DNA of 64,000 bases from Allobosea sp. (GCA_017307955.1 JAFKFV010000011.1:248001-312000), one strand, 5' to 3'. Counted from the stretch's first letter, positions 45,271 through 54,187 are shown. Notes: generated by a model not told the origin, from the sequence alone. Made by a program: numbers and translations.

Positions 45271-46119
45271 TCAGGCGGCCTGCTTCGGGTTGCAGATATC
45301 CTTGACCGAGGCCATCACCGCTTCGGGGCTGAAGACGGCTTCCAGCCAGTTGTCCTTGAAGATCAGCGGCCGCGCCTCGCGGATCGCGTGCAGCGCGCCG
45401 TCGGAGAACTTGCCTTCCTTGAAGATACCGAAGGCGATGGCGAGCTCGATCTGGATATGGCCGAGCATGAAGTCCATCGCCGCCTCGCGGGGCACGCCGC
45501 GGCGCACCGCCTCGTCGGTCGCCTCACGCAGTGCGAGGCACAGCGTCGCGCCCACGGTCTCCGACATGGCCGGCTCCATGATGGCGATGTGCTCGAGTTC
45601 GCAGCGATGCGCGCGCGAGACCGGCGCATAGATCGTGCGGGCGACCTCCTCGCAGAGCGCGTAATGCTCTTCCGGCCCCTGGATCAGCGCGCAGACGATC
45701 GCCTGCGGATCGCTGACGCCGCCGAAGAAGTCGCGCTTGCCGTCAGTGACGTTCTCGGGGAACACCGAAGGGTGGCAGGGATGGGTGACGAAGGTCGTCA
45801 CATCGGCGCGTTCCGGCATCTCGCCGGCATAGGGCGCCGCCGCGTCGAGGACGATCAGCGCGGTGCCGGGCCTGACGCGGCCGATGATCTGGTGCGCGAC
45901 CTTGCCGATCAGCCGGTCGGGGACGGCGAGCACGACCACGTCGGCGCCGGCCAGCGCCGCGTCCTCGCTGACGCAGTCGGCGCCGATCGCCTGCTTGAGC
46001 CGCTCGCGGCCCTCGGCCGTGATCTCGACATGGTCGACGGAAAAGCGCGAGCCCTTGAGATTGGTGGCGAGGCGGACGCCCATTTTGCCGCCGGCACCGA
46101 GTAGCGCGATCTTGGTCAT
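45271..46119 (-). CDS. apnO: D-apionate oxidoisomerase (ApnO)-like dehydrogenase
   Basis: A 282-residue NAD-binding enzyme (Rossmann motif ALLGAGGKMGVRLA) with an all-helical C-terminal domain. The phosphogluconate-dehydrogenase-like fold and its neighbours match ApnO, which oxidises and isomerises D-apionate to 3-oxo-isoapionate. HPCHPSVFP and HRCELEHIA are likely active-site stretches. Its start overlaps the kinase stop (ATGA). The assignment rests on gene context plus family resemblance. Confidence 0.75.
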   Translation of the reverse strand: MTKIALLGAGGKMGVRLATNLKGSRFSVDHVEITAEGRERLKQAIGADCVSEDAALAGADVVVLAVPDRLIGKVAHQIIGRVRPGTALIVLDAAAPYAGEMPERADVTTFVTHPCHPSVFPENVTDGKRDFFGGVSDPQAIVCALIQGPEEHYALCEEVARTIYAPVSRAHRCELEHIAIMEPAMSETVGATLCLALREATDEAVRRGVPREAAMDFMLGHIQIELAIAFGIFKEGKFSDGALHAIREARPLIFKDNWLEAVFSPEAVMASVKDICNPKQAA

Positions 46120-47516
46120 GCTGCCTTGCTCCTCGCGGCGACGGTTCCGCCGCCGCCATTCCTGATTGACGTGAAATAGTCCGGCGCGCCCATCTGCCCG
46201 CCCTTGAGCGCGATCTCGAGCGGCGCGCGATCGGCATCCGCGAAATGGGCGCGGCAGAGCGCGGCGCCCGGCACCGTCGGCGCGAGCGCCGTCAGCGCGC
46301 GGATGCCGAGCGAGAGCGCCCCGTAGCCGGAGGTGTCGCCGCCGGCGATCACCGCGCGCGGCAGCCGCGCCTCCGCGATCAGCCGCCCCAGCAGGGTGCC
46401 GAGCCCGCGACCGATGCGCTCGTTGACGACCGCGGCGTCCACCCCGCGCGCCGCGACGGCGCCGTTGACCGCAGCCACGGCTGGATCGTCGGGTCCCTCC
46501 GCCGTGGCGACGATCGGCGCGCGGCCGCGACCGAGCGCGGCGAGGGCCGCGCCTTCGGCGCGGGCGAGTTCGGCCTCGAAGGCGGCGGCGTCGACCGCGT
46601 GGCTGGCGTCGAGGCGGATGATCTCGAAGCCCTCGGCGGCGGCATGCGTGATCTGCGCCGCGGTCTGCGGCGCGCAGGAGCCTGAGACGACCGCCATCCG
46701 CTCGGCGGGACCGGCCGAAGGGGCAGGCGGCGCGGCATCGATCAGCCCGGCGGCGCGCCAATGCGCGACCAGCGCATATTCGACGCCCTGCGAGCCGATA
46801 GCGAACAGCCGCGCGCCGCGGTTCTCCCAGACGAGGCGGCCGGCGCGGGCGAGATCGTCCTCGTCCATGACATCGATCGCGACGATCTCCGCACCGTCCG
46901 CGCGAGCCTGTCCGAGCGCCGCATCGGCGTCGCGATGGAGGCCGAGCCGGTCGACGAGCCCGATCCTCCGCGCGGTTTGGAGCGAAAGATGCCGCCGGAC
47001 ATCCGCCTCATGCATCGGCGTGACCGGGTGGCGGCTCATGGTCGGGTGCCGGTCGAGACGATGGACCGCGCCGTCATAGAGGGCGAACAGCGTGCCGAAG
47101 GCCTGGTAGCGGCCGATCGGCGGCGCCGCCACGATGAGCGGGTGCCAGGCGCCGCCGAGGATCGGCGCGGCGAGATCGATCGCGCGGCCGATGGAGCCGA
47201 CATGCGGCGCGGAATCGAGCGTCGAGCAGATCTTGTAATGACTGACCGGCGCGCCGATCGCGGCGAGCGCCGCAAAGACCGGCGGCAGGTTCTCGTCCAT
47301 CCATTGGGGCGGCTTGGAACGGGCAATGCCGGCGATGCCGATGCCGCGCGCGCCGGGAAAGCGCGCGAGATCCTCGGCGGTCGGGATATCGAGGAAGAGC
47401 ACCGAGGCGAGGCCGGCAAAGGCGAGCACCTCCATCGTCGCGGCCGAGCCGGTGAAGTCATCGCCATACCAGGCGACGAGGACCCCCTCGGGCAAGCGGT
47501 CCGCGCCGCCCGTCAT
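46116..47516 (-). CDS. oiaK: 3-oxo-isoapionate kinase (OiaK)-like, DUF1537 four-carbon acid sugar kinase family
   Basis: A 466-residue DUF1537-family kinase. The N-terminal motif YGDDFTGSAA is diagnostic; the C-terminal nucleotide-binding part has AGGDTSGYGALSLGI and LKGGQMGAPDYF. In apionate pathways OiaK phosphorylates 3-oxo-isoapionate at O4. ATGA overlaps link it to both the RuBisCO-like and ApnO genes, which fixes both starts. Confidence 0.8.
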   Translation of the reverse strand: MTGGADRLPEGVLVAWYGDDFTGSAATMEVLAFAGLASVLFLDIPTAEDLARFPGARGIGIAGIARSKPPQWMDENLPPVFAALAAIGAPVSHYKICSTLDSAPHVGSIGRAIDLAAPILGGAWHPLIVAAPPIGRYQAFGTLFALYDGAVHRLDRHPTMSRHPVTPMHEADVRRHLSLQTARRIGLVDRLGLHRDADAALGQARADGAEIVAIDVMDEDDLARAGRLVWENRGARLFAIGSQGVEYALVAHWRAAGLIDAAPPAPSAGPAERMAVVSGSCAPQTAAQITHAAAEGFEIIRLDASHAVDAAAFEAELARAEGAALAALGRGRAPIVATAEGPDDPAVAAVNGAVAARGVDAAVVNERIGRGLGTLLGRLIAEARLPRAVIAGGDTSGYGALSLGIRALTALAPTVPGAALCRAHFADADRAPLEIALKGGQMGAPDYFTSIRNGGGGTVAARSKAA

Positions 47517-48763
47517 GGCCGTGCTCCGAGCGCTGCCGCGAGCGCGGCATGGTCACGCGCATAGGTCTCGAGCGGGATGCCCGCCATCGCGGCGTCCCAG
47601 GATTGGCGGAGGCTTTCGACCCCGGCCGCCGGGCCGTCGGGATGGGCCATGATGCCGCCGCCGGCGGCGTAGATGAGATCGGTGCTGCCGAGCGCCGCGA
47701 AGGTCGCGGGCGGCTGGCGCACCGTCTGCCCGGAGGAGAAGACCGGCATGGCGATGCAGGGCTTGTCGGCGAACATCGGCGTCAGGCAGGTGCGCGCCGA
47801 GGCGATGACGCTCTCGTCGCTCTCGGCGAACTTGTTGGCGAGGCCGTTGACATGCATGTGGTCGGCGCCGGCCAGCCGCCAGAATTTCTGGAAGGCGACA
47901 TAGGAGAAGCCGAGCGCCGGATCGCGCGTCAGCGCGCCCCAGCCATTGCGATGGGCGTGGATCGGCAGCTCGCTGTGGCGGCCGAGCGCGATCATGCCGG
48001 AAAGGCCGACCGCGTTGATCGAGGCCATGACGCAGGTGCCGCCCTCGGCGAGCACGAGATCGTGGCGCCGCCGCATCTCGTCGACCTCGCCGGAGAGGTT
48101 GAAGGCGAACATGACCTTCTTCCCCGTCCGGTCGGCATGCGCATTGATGACCCGCATCACGGCGCGCACCCGCTCGTCGAACGGACAATGCGGCCCGTCG
48201 GCCTGCAATTCGTCGTCCTTGACGAAGTCGATGCCGGCCTCGGCGAGGAGGCGCACGAGATCGGCGGTCTCGTCCGGCGAGAAGCCGACGCTCGGCTTGA
48301 CGATGGTGCCGATCAGCGGCCGCCCCTCGACGCCGGAAAGCCGACGCGTCCCCGCGACGCCGAATTTCGGCCCCGGATAGGCGGCGGCGAAGGCGGCGGG
48401 CAGGCGGATGTCGAGGAGGCGGAGGCCGGAGAACTGCTTCAGCTCGAAGAGATTGCCGGCAACCGCCGCCATGAGATTCGGCAGCGAGGGGCCCATATTG
48501 GCGAGCGGCCAGGACAGCGTCGCCCGCGCCTTGAGGATCGGCCGTCCCGCCGGTTGGCTGGCGCCGGGAAGGCTTGGCGAAGCCAGCTCGCCGACGATCT
48601 CAAGCGCCTCGATGCGCGCCGCCGAGCGCTCCTTGAGCTCGGGCGTCTCGCCGGGCACCGGCACGAAGGTGCCCGACGACTGCTCTCCGGCCATGACCTC
48701 GACGGCGACGCGCGGATCATGCGCCGTCTCGACGAGATAATCGGCCTCGATGCGTTCGTTCAT
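47513..48763 (-). CDS. RuBisCO-like protein of the apionate pathway (OiaX/OiaC type)
   Basis: A 416-residue RuBisCO large-subunit-like protein. Residues GIDFVKDDEL hold the equivalent of the carbamylated lysine (Lys182) and metal ligands Asp184 and Glu185; GTIVKPSVG holds the other active-site lysine (Lys156). In D-apionate catabolism such proteins act on 3-oxo-isoapionate-4-phosphate, either as transcarboxylase/hydrolase (OiaX) or decarboxylase (OiaC). I cannot tell the two apart by eye. It does not fix CO2. Coupled by ATGA to the genes on both sides. Confidence 0.82.
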   Translation of the reverse strand: MNERIEADYLVETAHDPRVAVEVMAGEQSSGTFVPVPGETPELKERSAARIEALEIVGELASPSLPGASQPAGRPILKARATLSWPLANMGPSLPNLMAAVAGNLFELKQFSGLRLLDIRLPAAFAAAYPGPKFGVAGTRRLSGVEGRPLIGTIVKPSVGFSPDETADLVRLLAEAGIDFVKDDELQADGPHCPFDERVRAVMRVINAHADRTGKKVMFAFNLSGEVDEMRRRHDLVLAEGGTCVMASINAVGLSGMIALGRHSELPIHAHRNGWGALTRDPALGFSYVAFQKFWRLAGADHMHVNGLANKFAESDESVIASARTCLTPMFADKPCIAMPVFSSGQTVRQPPATFAALGSTDLIYAAGGGIMAHPDGPAAGVESLRQSWDAAMAGIPLETYARDHAALAAALGARP

Positions 48764-49803
48764 TGTCCGCTCTCGCGCCAGTCTTTCATGCGGATCACGC
48801 TGCCGCTGGCGGCGGAATCGTAGGAGGCGAGCGCCAACGCCATGGTGCCGAGATTGTGCGCGCCCGAGGGCTGCGCCTCGGCCTTGCCGTTCAGGACATC
48901 GATGAAGTGCCGATTGAAGGCGGCGACGCTGCGCTGCACGACCTGCCAGGGCTTGGCGCCCCAGTCCGGCACGTCGACATCGACATTGGTCTCGAAGCTC
49001 GAGCCGGCGTGATGCTCGATGAGCCGGTAGCCGCGCAGCAGTTCCAGCGTCCCCTCCGTGCCCTCGACGACGGCGGTCGTCTCCGGGAACGGATCGGGGT
49101 CGTATTTCGCGAAGGCGGAGCATTCGACGACCGAGGTCGCGCCGCCGACATGGCCGAGCAGCGAGGTGAAGGCGTCCTCGCCGCGCACGATCGGATTGAT
49201 GCGCTGCGTGCGGCAGGCCAGCGTCTCGACCTCGCCGACGAGATAGCGGGCGAGATCATAGAGATGCAGCCCGATATCCATGAGGCTCAGCCGCTCGACC
49301 TCGGTGAGATAGGGCTGGTTGGCGTAGTAGTCGAAGGCGTGGCGGAACGAGATGCGGGCATAGACCGGCTTGCCGATGCGCCCCGCCGCGATCCGGTCGC
49401 CGAGTTCGATGAAGGGCCGCTGCCAGCGGAAATTCTCGTGCACCGCGAGTGGCACGCCCGCCTTCTCGCAGGCGCGCACCATGGCTTCGGCGTCGGCATA
49501 GCTGTCGGCGAACGGCTTCTGGCAGATGGCGGCGACGCCGTGACGGGCCGCGAGTTCGACCAGCTGCCGGTGGAACGGCGAGGTCGTGACGACGTCGACA
49601 AAGTCGAGCTTCTCGGTGCGCAGCATCTCCTCGGCATCGCCATAGGCGCGCGGCACGCCAAAATCGGCCTGCATGCGCTCGGCCTTGGCCATGTCGCGGT
49701 CGCAGACGGCGACGATCTCCGCGCCCTCGGCTTCGGCCCAGCCATGCATGTGATTGCGAGCGAAGAAGCCGCATCCGATGAGCGCGCCGCGACGGACAGT
49801 CAT
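48760..49803 (-). CDS. apsD: D-apiose dehydrogenase (ApsD)-like, Gfo/Idh/MocA family
   Basis: A 347-residue Gfo/Idh/MocA dehydrogenase. Rossmann motif ALIGCGFFARNHMHGW, EKP-type motif as CQKPFADSY, and the catalytic region LSLMDIGLHLYDLARYL. It is first of the RuBisCO-like protein-OiaK-ApnO series, the position expected for ApsD, which oxidises D-apiose to apionolactone. Start 49803 has GGAG 7 nt upstream. No apionolactonase gene (ApnL) is seen in the operon. Confidence 0.8.
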   Translation of the reverse strand: MTVRRGALIGCGFFARNHMHGWAEAEGAEIVAVCDRDMAKAERMQADFGVPRAYGDAEEMLRTEKLDFVDVVTTSPFHRQLVELAARHGVAAICQKPFADSYADAEAMVRACEKAGVPLAVHENFRWQRPFIELGDRIAAGRIGKPVYARISFRHAFDYYANQPYLTEVERLSLMDIGLHLYDLARYLVGEVETLACRTQRINPIVRGEDAFTSLLGHVGGATSVVECSAFAKYDPDPFPETTAVVEGTEGTLELLRGYRLIEHHAGSSFETNVDVDVPDWGAKPWQVVQRSVAAFNRHFIDVLNGKAEAQPSGAHNLGTMALALASYDSAASGSVIRMKDWRESGQ

Positions 49804-49994
49804 GAGAAATCTCCGGTGAGGGCCTGGATGGCCGTGGGACTCTGTGCAGGCGCCATCCTATCGGCGACTGCGGCCGGACGATCCAGGAAGTTCGCGGCGA
49901 GGGCGGCGGCGGAATAGGCGTCGGCCGAAAGTCGGCAGGCGGATGCGCCGGTATCGGTACCAAAGGGAAGCGGCTGGGATCGAACGTCGCCCAT
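49800..49994 (-). CDS. Possible 64-aa leader ORF coupled to apsD
   Basis: A 64-codon frame begins at ATG 49994, five bases after GGGAGG, and its stop overlaps the apsD start as ATGA. It lies right after the operator/promoter at 50030-50040. The peptide is low in charge, with an Ala-rich centre and no family. It could be a real small protein, a leader that couples translation, or chance. Confidence 0.4.
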   Translation of the reverse strand: MGDVRSQPLPFGTDTGASACRLSADAYSAAALAANFLDRPAAVADRMAPAQSPTAIQALTGDFS

Positions 49995-50029
49995 GGTCCT
50001 CCCCGCGGCGCGATCTTATGATGGAACAG

Positions 50030-50040
50030 TGATTATACCA
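50030..50040 (-). promoter_or_regulatory. apsD operon -10 box with NanR-like operator
   Basis: On the minus strand the sequence reads TGGTATAATCA. It contains a perfect TATAAT -10 box (50032-50037) inside a GGTATA motif, the hexamer recognised by NanR in E. coli. Only a poor -35 is seen (TTGTGA, 15-nt spacer). It matches 50852-50862 in 9 of 11 bases. Confidence 0.55.
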
Positions 50041-50126
50041 GAAGACGAGTCGTCACAAGCGGCTTGCGCGCACTGGCAAGCAGGACGGTGGCTATCAGCG
50101 GCGGAAGCGGCCCGACGGGCCCGTCG

Positions 50127-50858
50127 TCACGCCTCGCCGGAGCGGGCGAAATGGTCCTGATGGTAGAGGTCGTTGGCGCGGTAGAGGTGGTCGCTCATCG
50201 CCTTGGCCGCACCGGCGACATTGCCGGCCTCGATCTCGTCGACGATCTGGCGATGCTCGGCGAGCGTCAGCTTCTCCAGCCCCGGCACGCGCATCAGCCC
50301 GACATGGAAGCTCTGCAGCCATTTGAGCAGCGCTTCGCTCAGCGAGGCGAAGATGGGATTGCCGCTGATTGCCGCGATCTCGCGATGAAAGCGCGCGTCA
50401 ATCTGCAGGAAGACGGGCGAGTTGTGGCTCTGCGCCTCCTGCGTGTCGATGATGCGCCGAAGGCGGGCGACATCGGCGGGCTTTGCCCGCTGCGCGGCGA
50501 TCCGCGCCATCTCCATCTCGAAGGTGGCGCGCGCCTCCTTCAGATGCGCGAGGCTCGCCGGCGAATGCGACAGGATATGCCGCATCGATTCCGACATCTG
50601 CTCGACCATGCGGCCGAAGGAGGGCTCGGCGATGCGCGCCCGCTCGCCATGGCGGATCTCGACGAGGCCCATGCGTTCGAGGCTCTGCATGGCCTCGCGG
50701 ATCGCCGGCCGGCCGACGCCGAAGGCGGTCATCAGGTCGCGCTCGGAGGGCAGCGCGTCGCCGGGTCCGAGCCGGTCGGTCTCGATGATCGCCAGCAGCC
50801 GCTGCTGCACTTCGTCCGAAAGCTTCCGACGCTTGATCGGATCATGTTCAGTGGTCAT
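50127..50858 (-). CDS. GntR-family regulator, NanR-like FadR subfamily
   Basis: A 243-residue regulator. The winged helix contains PSERDLMTAFGVGRPAIREAMQSL and the wing HGERARIAEPS, very close to NanR of E. coli; the FCD domain follows with DARFHREIAAI and GNPIFASLSEALLKWL. Given its neighbours it should sense apiose, apionate or a later intermediate, not sialic acid. It is upstream of apsD on the same strand. A site overlapping its own start suggests autoregulation. Confidence 0.85.
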   Translation of the reverse strand: MTTEHDPIKRRKLSDEVQQRLLAIIETDRLGPGDALPSERDLMTAFGVGRPAIREAMQSLERMGLVEIRHGERARIAEPSFGRMVEQMSESMRHILSHSPASLAHLKEARATFEMEMARIAAQRAKPADVARLRRIIDTQEAQSHNSPVFLQIDARFHREIAAISGNPIFASLSEALLKWLQSFHVGLMRVPGLEKLTLAEHRQIVDEIEAGNVAGAAKAMSDHLYRANDLYHQDHFARSGEA

Positions 50859-50862
50859 ACCA
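50852..50862. promoter_or_regulatory. NanR-like operator over the regulator's start codon
   Basis: TGGTCATACCA is a perfect inverted repeat TGGT-N3-ACCA, the geometry known for FadR-subfamily regulators. The start codon of the regulator lies at its centre (50856-50858), so bound protein would block its own expression. Confidence 0.55.
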
Positions 50863-50964
50863 GTATCATCCGCCGAAGCCGGCGGATTGGCAAGCAGGCG
50901 GCGCCGCCGCGCACGCCGGACGAGGTGCGGCGTCGCGTCCCGCCCGCGCGGCGATACCGGAGGC

Positions 50965-51399
50965 TCAAGTCTTCTTCGGCCTGGCTTTCCCGGCGAGGTT
51001 GAGCGCGATCGCCGCCCGGATGAGCGCGGTCAGCGCCGCCGCGTCGATCGCCTCGCCGGCGCGGATATCGATCGCGCGGCGGGTATTCCCATCCAGGCTG
51101 GCATTAAACAGACCCTGGGGATCGGCAATAGAAGCGCCCTTGGCGAAGGTCAGCTTGACGACCTCCTTGTAGGTCTCGCCGGTGCAGAGGATGCCGCCGC
51201 GCGACCAGACGGGAACGCCGCGCCACTTCACCTCCTCGACGATCTCGGGATCGGCGGCGCGGATGATCGCGCGCACCCGTGCGAGCATCGGTCCGCGCCA
51301 GTCGCCGAGCGCGGCGATCTTCGCATCGATCTCGGCCGAGGCGGCATCGGCGTCGGACGGTTCGGCCATCGGCGCGCGCGCCCCTTTGTCCTCGGTCAT
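50965..51399 (-). CDS. DUF1801 (YdhG-like) domain protein
   Basis: A 144-residue protein of the DUF1801 family, with VEEVKWRGVPVWSRGGILCTGETYKEVVKLTFAKGA (in part) as its core and a basic tail ending ARPKKT. Family members are small cytosolic proteins of unknown role. GGAGG lies before ATG 51399. Single gene between the GntR regulator and acetate kinase. Confidence 0.8.
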   Translation of the reverse strand: MTEDKGARAPMAEPSDADAASAEIDAKIAALGDWRGPMLARVRAIIRAADPEIVEEVKWRGVPVWSRGGILCTGETYKEVVKLTFAKGASIADPQGLFNASLDGNTRRAIDIRAGEAIDAAALTALIRAAIALNLAGKARPKKT

Positions 51400-51495
51400 G
51401 TCCCGTCCTCCTTCGATGGTTATAGTTACGGGGAGGGAGCCGGCGCGGCGGCGGCCCCATCCGGGCGGTTCTCGCCCGCCATGTCTGGAGGAATG

Positions 51496-52692
51496 ATGAG
51501 CGACGCCATCCTCGTGATCAATGCCGGCAGTTCGAGCATCAAGTTCAAGCTCTATGCGCTCGGGCCGGACGAGGCGCTCGAAACGGTCTTTTCCGGTGTG
51601 CTCGACGGCATTGGCGGCGAAGCGCGGCTGAAGGCGAAGGATGGCGCCGGCGAGGCGCTGGACGATCGCAGCCTCGACAAGGGCGCGGCCGCCGATCCGG
51701 GCGCCGCGCAGAAGATCGTCATGGACTGGCTCGGCGATCATCTCGGCGGTCACAGCATGATCGGCGTCGGCCATCGCGTGGTGCATGGCGGCCCGGCCTT
51801 CACGCATCCGGTGATCGTCCATGCCGGCGTCATGAAGACGCTGGAGAGCTTCATCCCGCTGGCGCCGCTGCACCAGCTTGGCAATCTCGATCCGATCCGC
51901 CTCTTGATGAAGGAGCATCCCGGCCTGCCGCAGGTCGCCTGCTTCGACACGGCATTCCACCGCGATCATCCCGAGCTTTCCGACCGCTTCGCACTGCCGC
52001 GCGCGCTCTATGACGAGGGCGTGCGCCGCTACGGCTTCCATGGCCTTTCCTACGAGTATGTCAGCGGCGCGCTACGCCGCCTCGCGCCGAAGATCGCTGA
52101 CGGCCGCGTCGTCATCGCCCATCTCGGCTCCGGCGCCTCGCTTTGCGCGCTCCAGGGAGGCCGCAGCATCGAGACGACCATGAGCTTCACGGCGCTCGAC
52201 GGCATCCCGATGGGGACGCGCTCCGGCGCCATCGATCCCGGCGTCATCCTGCATTTGATCGAGCAGAAGGGCATGTCGGCGCATGACATCGGCACCATGC
52301 TCTATCGCGAGAGCGGATTGCTCGGCCTTTCGGGCATCAGCAACGACGTGCGCGCGCTGCTCGCGAGCGACGATCCGCGCGCCGCGATGGCGCTCGATTT
52401 CTTCTCGCGCCGCGTCGCCCAGGCGGTGGCCTCGCTCGCGGTGTCGATCGGCGGTCTCGATGCGCTCGTCTTCACCGCCGGCATCGGCGAGAATGCCCCA
52501 GAAATCCGCCGCCGCGTCGTCGAGGCGCTGGCCTTCGCCGGCCTCGCGCTCGATGGCGAGGCCAATGCGCGGTCCGATCTCCATGTCGAGGTGAGGGATA
52601 GCCCCATCGCCATCCTGGTGGTGCCGACCGACGAGGAGCGGATGATCGCCCGCCACACGCGGACGCTGCTGAAGGCAGGCGAGGGCGTCTGA
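51496..52692 (+). CDS. ackA: Acetate kinase
   Basis: A 398-residue acetate kinase that interconverts acetyl phosphate plus ADP with acetate plus ATP. Conserved stretches are VINAGSSSIKFKLY, HRVVHGG, FDTAFH, YGFHGLSYEYV, HLGSGAS and FTAGIGENAPEIR. No phosphotransacetylase or phosphoketolase lies beside it. ATG 51496 has GGAGG at 4 nt; ATG 51493 is too close to it. Confidence 0.95.
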   Translation: MSDAILVINAGSSSIKFKLYALGPDEALETVFSGVLDGIGGEARLKAKDGAGEALDDRSLDKGAAADPGAAQKIVMDWLGDHLGGHSMIGVGHRVVHGGPAFTHPVIVHAGVMKTLESFIPLAPLHQLGNLDPIRLLMKEHPGLPQVACFDTAFHRDHPELSDRFALPRALYDEGVRRYGFHGLSYEYVSGALRRLAPKIADGRVVIAHLGSGASLCALQGGRSIETTMSFTALDGIPMGTRSGAIDPGVILHLIEQKGMSAHDIGTMLYRESGLLGLSGISNDVRALLASDDPRAAMALDFFSRRVAQAVASLAVSIGGLDALVFTAGIGENAPEIRRRVVEALAFAGLALDGEANARSDLHVEVRDSPIAILVVPTDEERMIARHTRTLLKAGEGV

Positions 52693-52694
52693 GC

Positions 52695-53693
52695 TCAGGC
52701 GGAGCGGGCCGTCGCGCGGCCTCCGGCCTTCGCGGCATAGAGCGCGCGGTCGGCCCGCGCGAACCACGCGGCCGTGTCCTCGCCGGGCTCCAGCGTCGCC
52801 GCCCCGATGCTGGTGGTGAGCCGTCCGCGCTTCGGATGCGGGATGCCTGATGCCGCGAGCGCCTCGAGCAGCGATGCGGCGACGGTCTCGGCGCCGGTGG
52901 CGCCCGTTCCCGAAAGGACGAGGGCGAACTCCTCGCCACCGATGCGCGCCGCGAGATCGTCGGGACGCCTTGCGATCGGCAGCAGCACGGCGGCGAATGC
53001 GGCCAGCGCCGCATCGCCGGCGGCATGGCCGGCGGCGTCGTTGACCTCCTTGAAATGGTCGAGGTCGATGACGAGCAGCGACGCTTCGCCGCCGGTGCGG
53101 CGGCTGCGCCTGAGCGTCCGCGTCAGCTCGGAATCGAACATGCGGCGATTGGCGAGGCCGGTGAGCGCGTCGGTGTTGGTCTGCCGGTAGAGTTCGGCAT
53201 TGCGCTGGGCGAGGATCAGTTCGTGGCTCGAGATCGCCGCGAGGTCATGCAGGACGTCGGTCCGGAAATCCTCCGGCGCCCCCGCCTTCGCGTTGACGAT
53301 GCAGAGCGTGCCGATGACATGGCCGTGCTCCCCCCGGAGCGGCACGCCGGCATAGAAGCCCCAGATGCCGGCCTCGACGACCGGATGGCCTGCAAGCGCC
53401 GGCTCCGCCTTGAGATCGTCGATGACCACCTCCGCATTCTCGGCGATCACCATCGTGCAGAGGCTCTCGGAGCGCGGCAGCGTGTCCGGCAGGCGGCGCC
53501 CGGTCTGCGCCTTCACCCACTGCTGGTCGGAATCGACGAAGCTCATATAGGCCGCGTCGGCGCCATAGACCCGCGACGCGATTCGCGTGATGCGGTCGAA
53601 GCGCTCCTCGGCCGGCGTGTCGAGAATGGCGTAGCTGTAGAGTTCGTTCAGCCGCTCGGCTTCGCCGGCCGGCGCGGCGGGGGCATTCCACAT
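52695..53693 (-). CDS. GAF-GGDEF diguanylate cyclase
   Basis: A soluble 332-residue protein with an N-terminal GAF domain (about 20-160, including ESLCTMVI and YAGVPLR) and a C-terminal GGDEF domain. The active-site motif is GGEEF, preceded five residues earlier by RPDD, an RxxD product-inhibition site. It should make cyclic di-GMP. A TTG at 53735 could add 14 residues, but ATG 53693 is preferred as the first ATG in frame. Convergent with ackA. Confidence 0.88.
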   Translation of the reverse strand: MWNAPAAPAGEAERLNELYSYAILDTPAEERFDRITRIASRVYGADAAYMSFVDSDQQWVKAQTGRRLPDTLPRSESLCTMVIAENAEVVIDDLKAEPALAGHPVVEAGIWGFYAGVPLRGEHGHVIGTLCIVNAKAGAPEDFRTDVLHDLAAISSHELILAQRNAELYRQTNTDALTGLANRRMFDSELTRTLRRSRRTGGEASLLVIDLDHFKEVNDAAGHAAGDAALAAFAAVLLPIARRPDDLAARIGGEEFALVLSGTGATGAETVAASLLEALAASGIPHPKRGRLTTSIGAATLEPGEDTAAWFARADRALYAAKAGGRATARSA

Positions 53694-53892
53694 GGGGGGC
53701 TCATGGTCTGTTGCTCCGCAACATTCCAGATGCAACTGCGAAAGGAAAGACGCAAGCGCTGAATTTCCATCGGTCGCTCTGGCGCGCCGCGGTCAGTTAA
53801 CCCTGCGACGAACTGATCGGCGGCGGAGAGGCAATGCGTCTTGATGCCATGCATCGCAGTCCCCAACTTGCAGACCGCTGAGGAGGCAACTG

Positions 53893-54153
53893 ATGAGCGA
53901 GCGGTTTCAGCTTTCGACACGACCCGGCTGGCGTCGCGACGTCCTGCGTCTTGTCGTCCTCTTCGTCCTGTTCCTTGTGCTGCTCTTCGCGGTCTTCATC
54001 GCCGTGAGCGCTGCGGTGCCGCCCGAGTGGCGCGTGGTGCCCTTCCTCGTGACGGTCGTCGTAGCGATGGTCGCGCGCATTCTCTATCGCGAGCGGCTCT
54101 TCGACATCGCCTGGCCGCTCCGGCGCGATGAGGGGAAGGGCGGCCCGCAGTGA
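53893..54153 (+). CDS. Small membrane protein with two helices
   Basis: An 86-residue protein. Two hydrophobic segments (LVVLFVLFLVLLFAVFIAV and VVPFLVTVVVAMVARIL) flank a short loop, with charged ends, so it is a hairpin membrane protein. GAGGAGG lies before its start. No family recognised; neighbours do not hint at its role. Confidence 0.65.
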   Translation: MSERFQLSTRPGWRRDVLRLVVLFVLFLVLLFAVFIAVSAAVPPEWRVVPFLVTVVVAMVARILYRERLFDIAWPLRRDEGKGGPQ

Positions 54154-54187
54154 AGGGGTCGCCCGTCCGGTTTCTTGAGACGCCCGC

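Noticed and set aside
45271..46119. Reading the apnO-type gene as a 6-phosphogluconate dehydrogenase
   Set aside because: The fold is related, but the operon with RuBisCO-like, DUF1537 kinase and ApsD-type genes fits the apionate route much better.
47513..48763. Reading the RuBisCO-like protein as a CO2-fixing RuBisCO
   Set aside because: No small subunit or phosphoribulokinase is near, and its operon partners are apionate enzymes; RuBisCO-like proteins of this context are not carboxylases.
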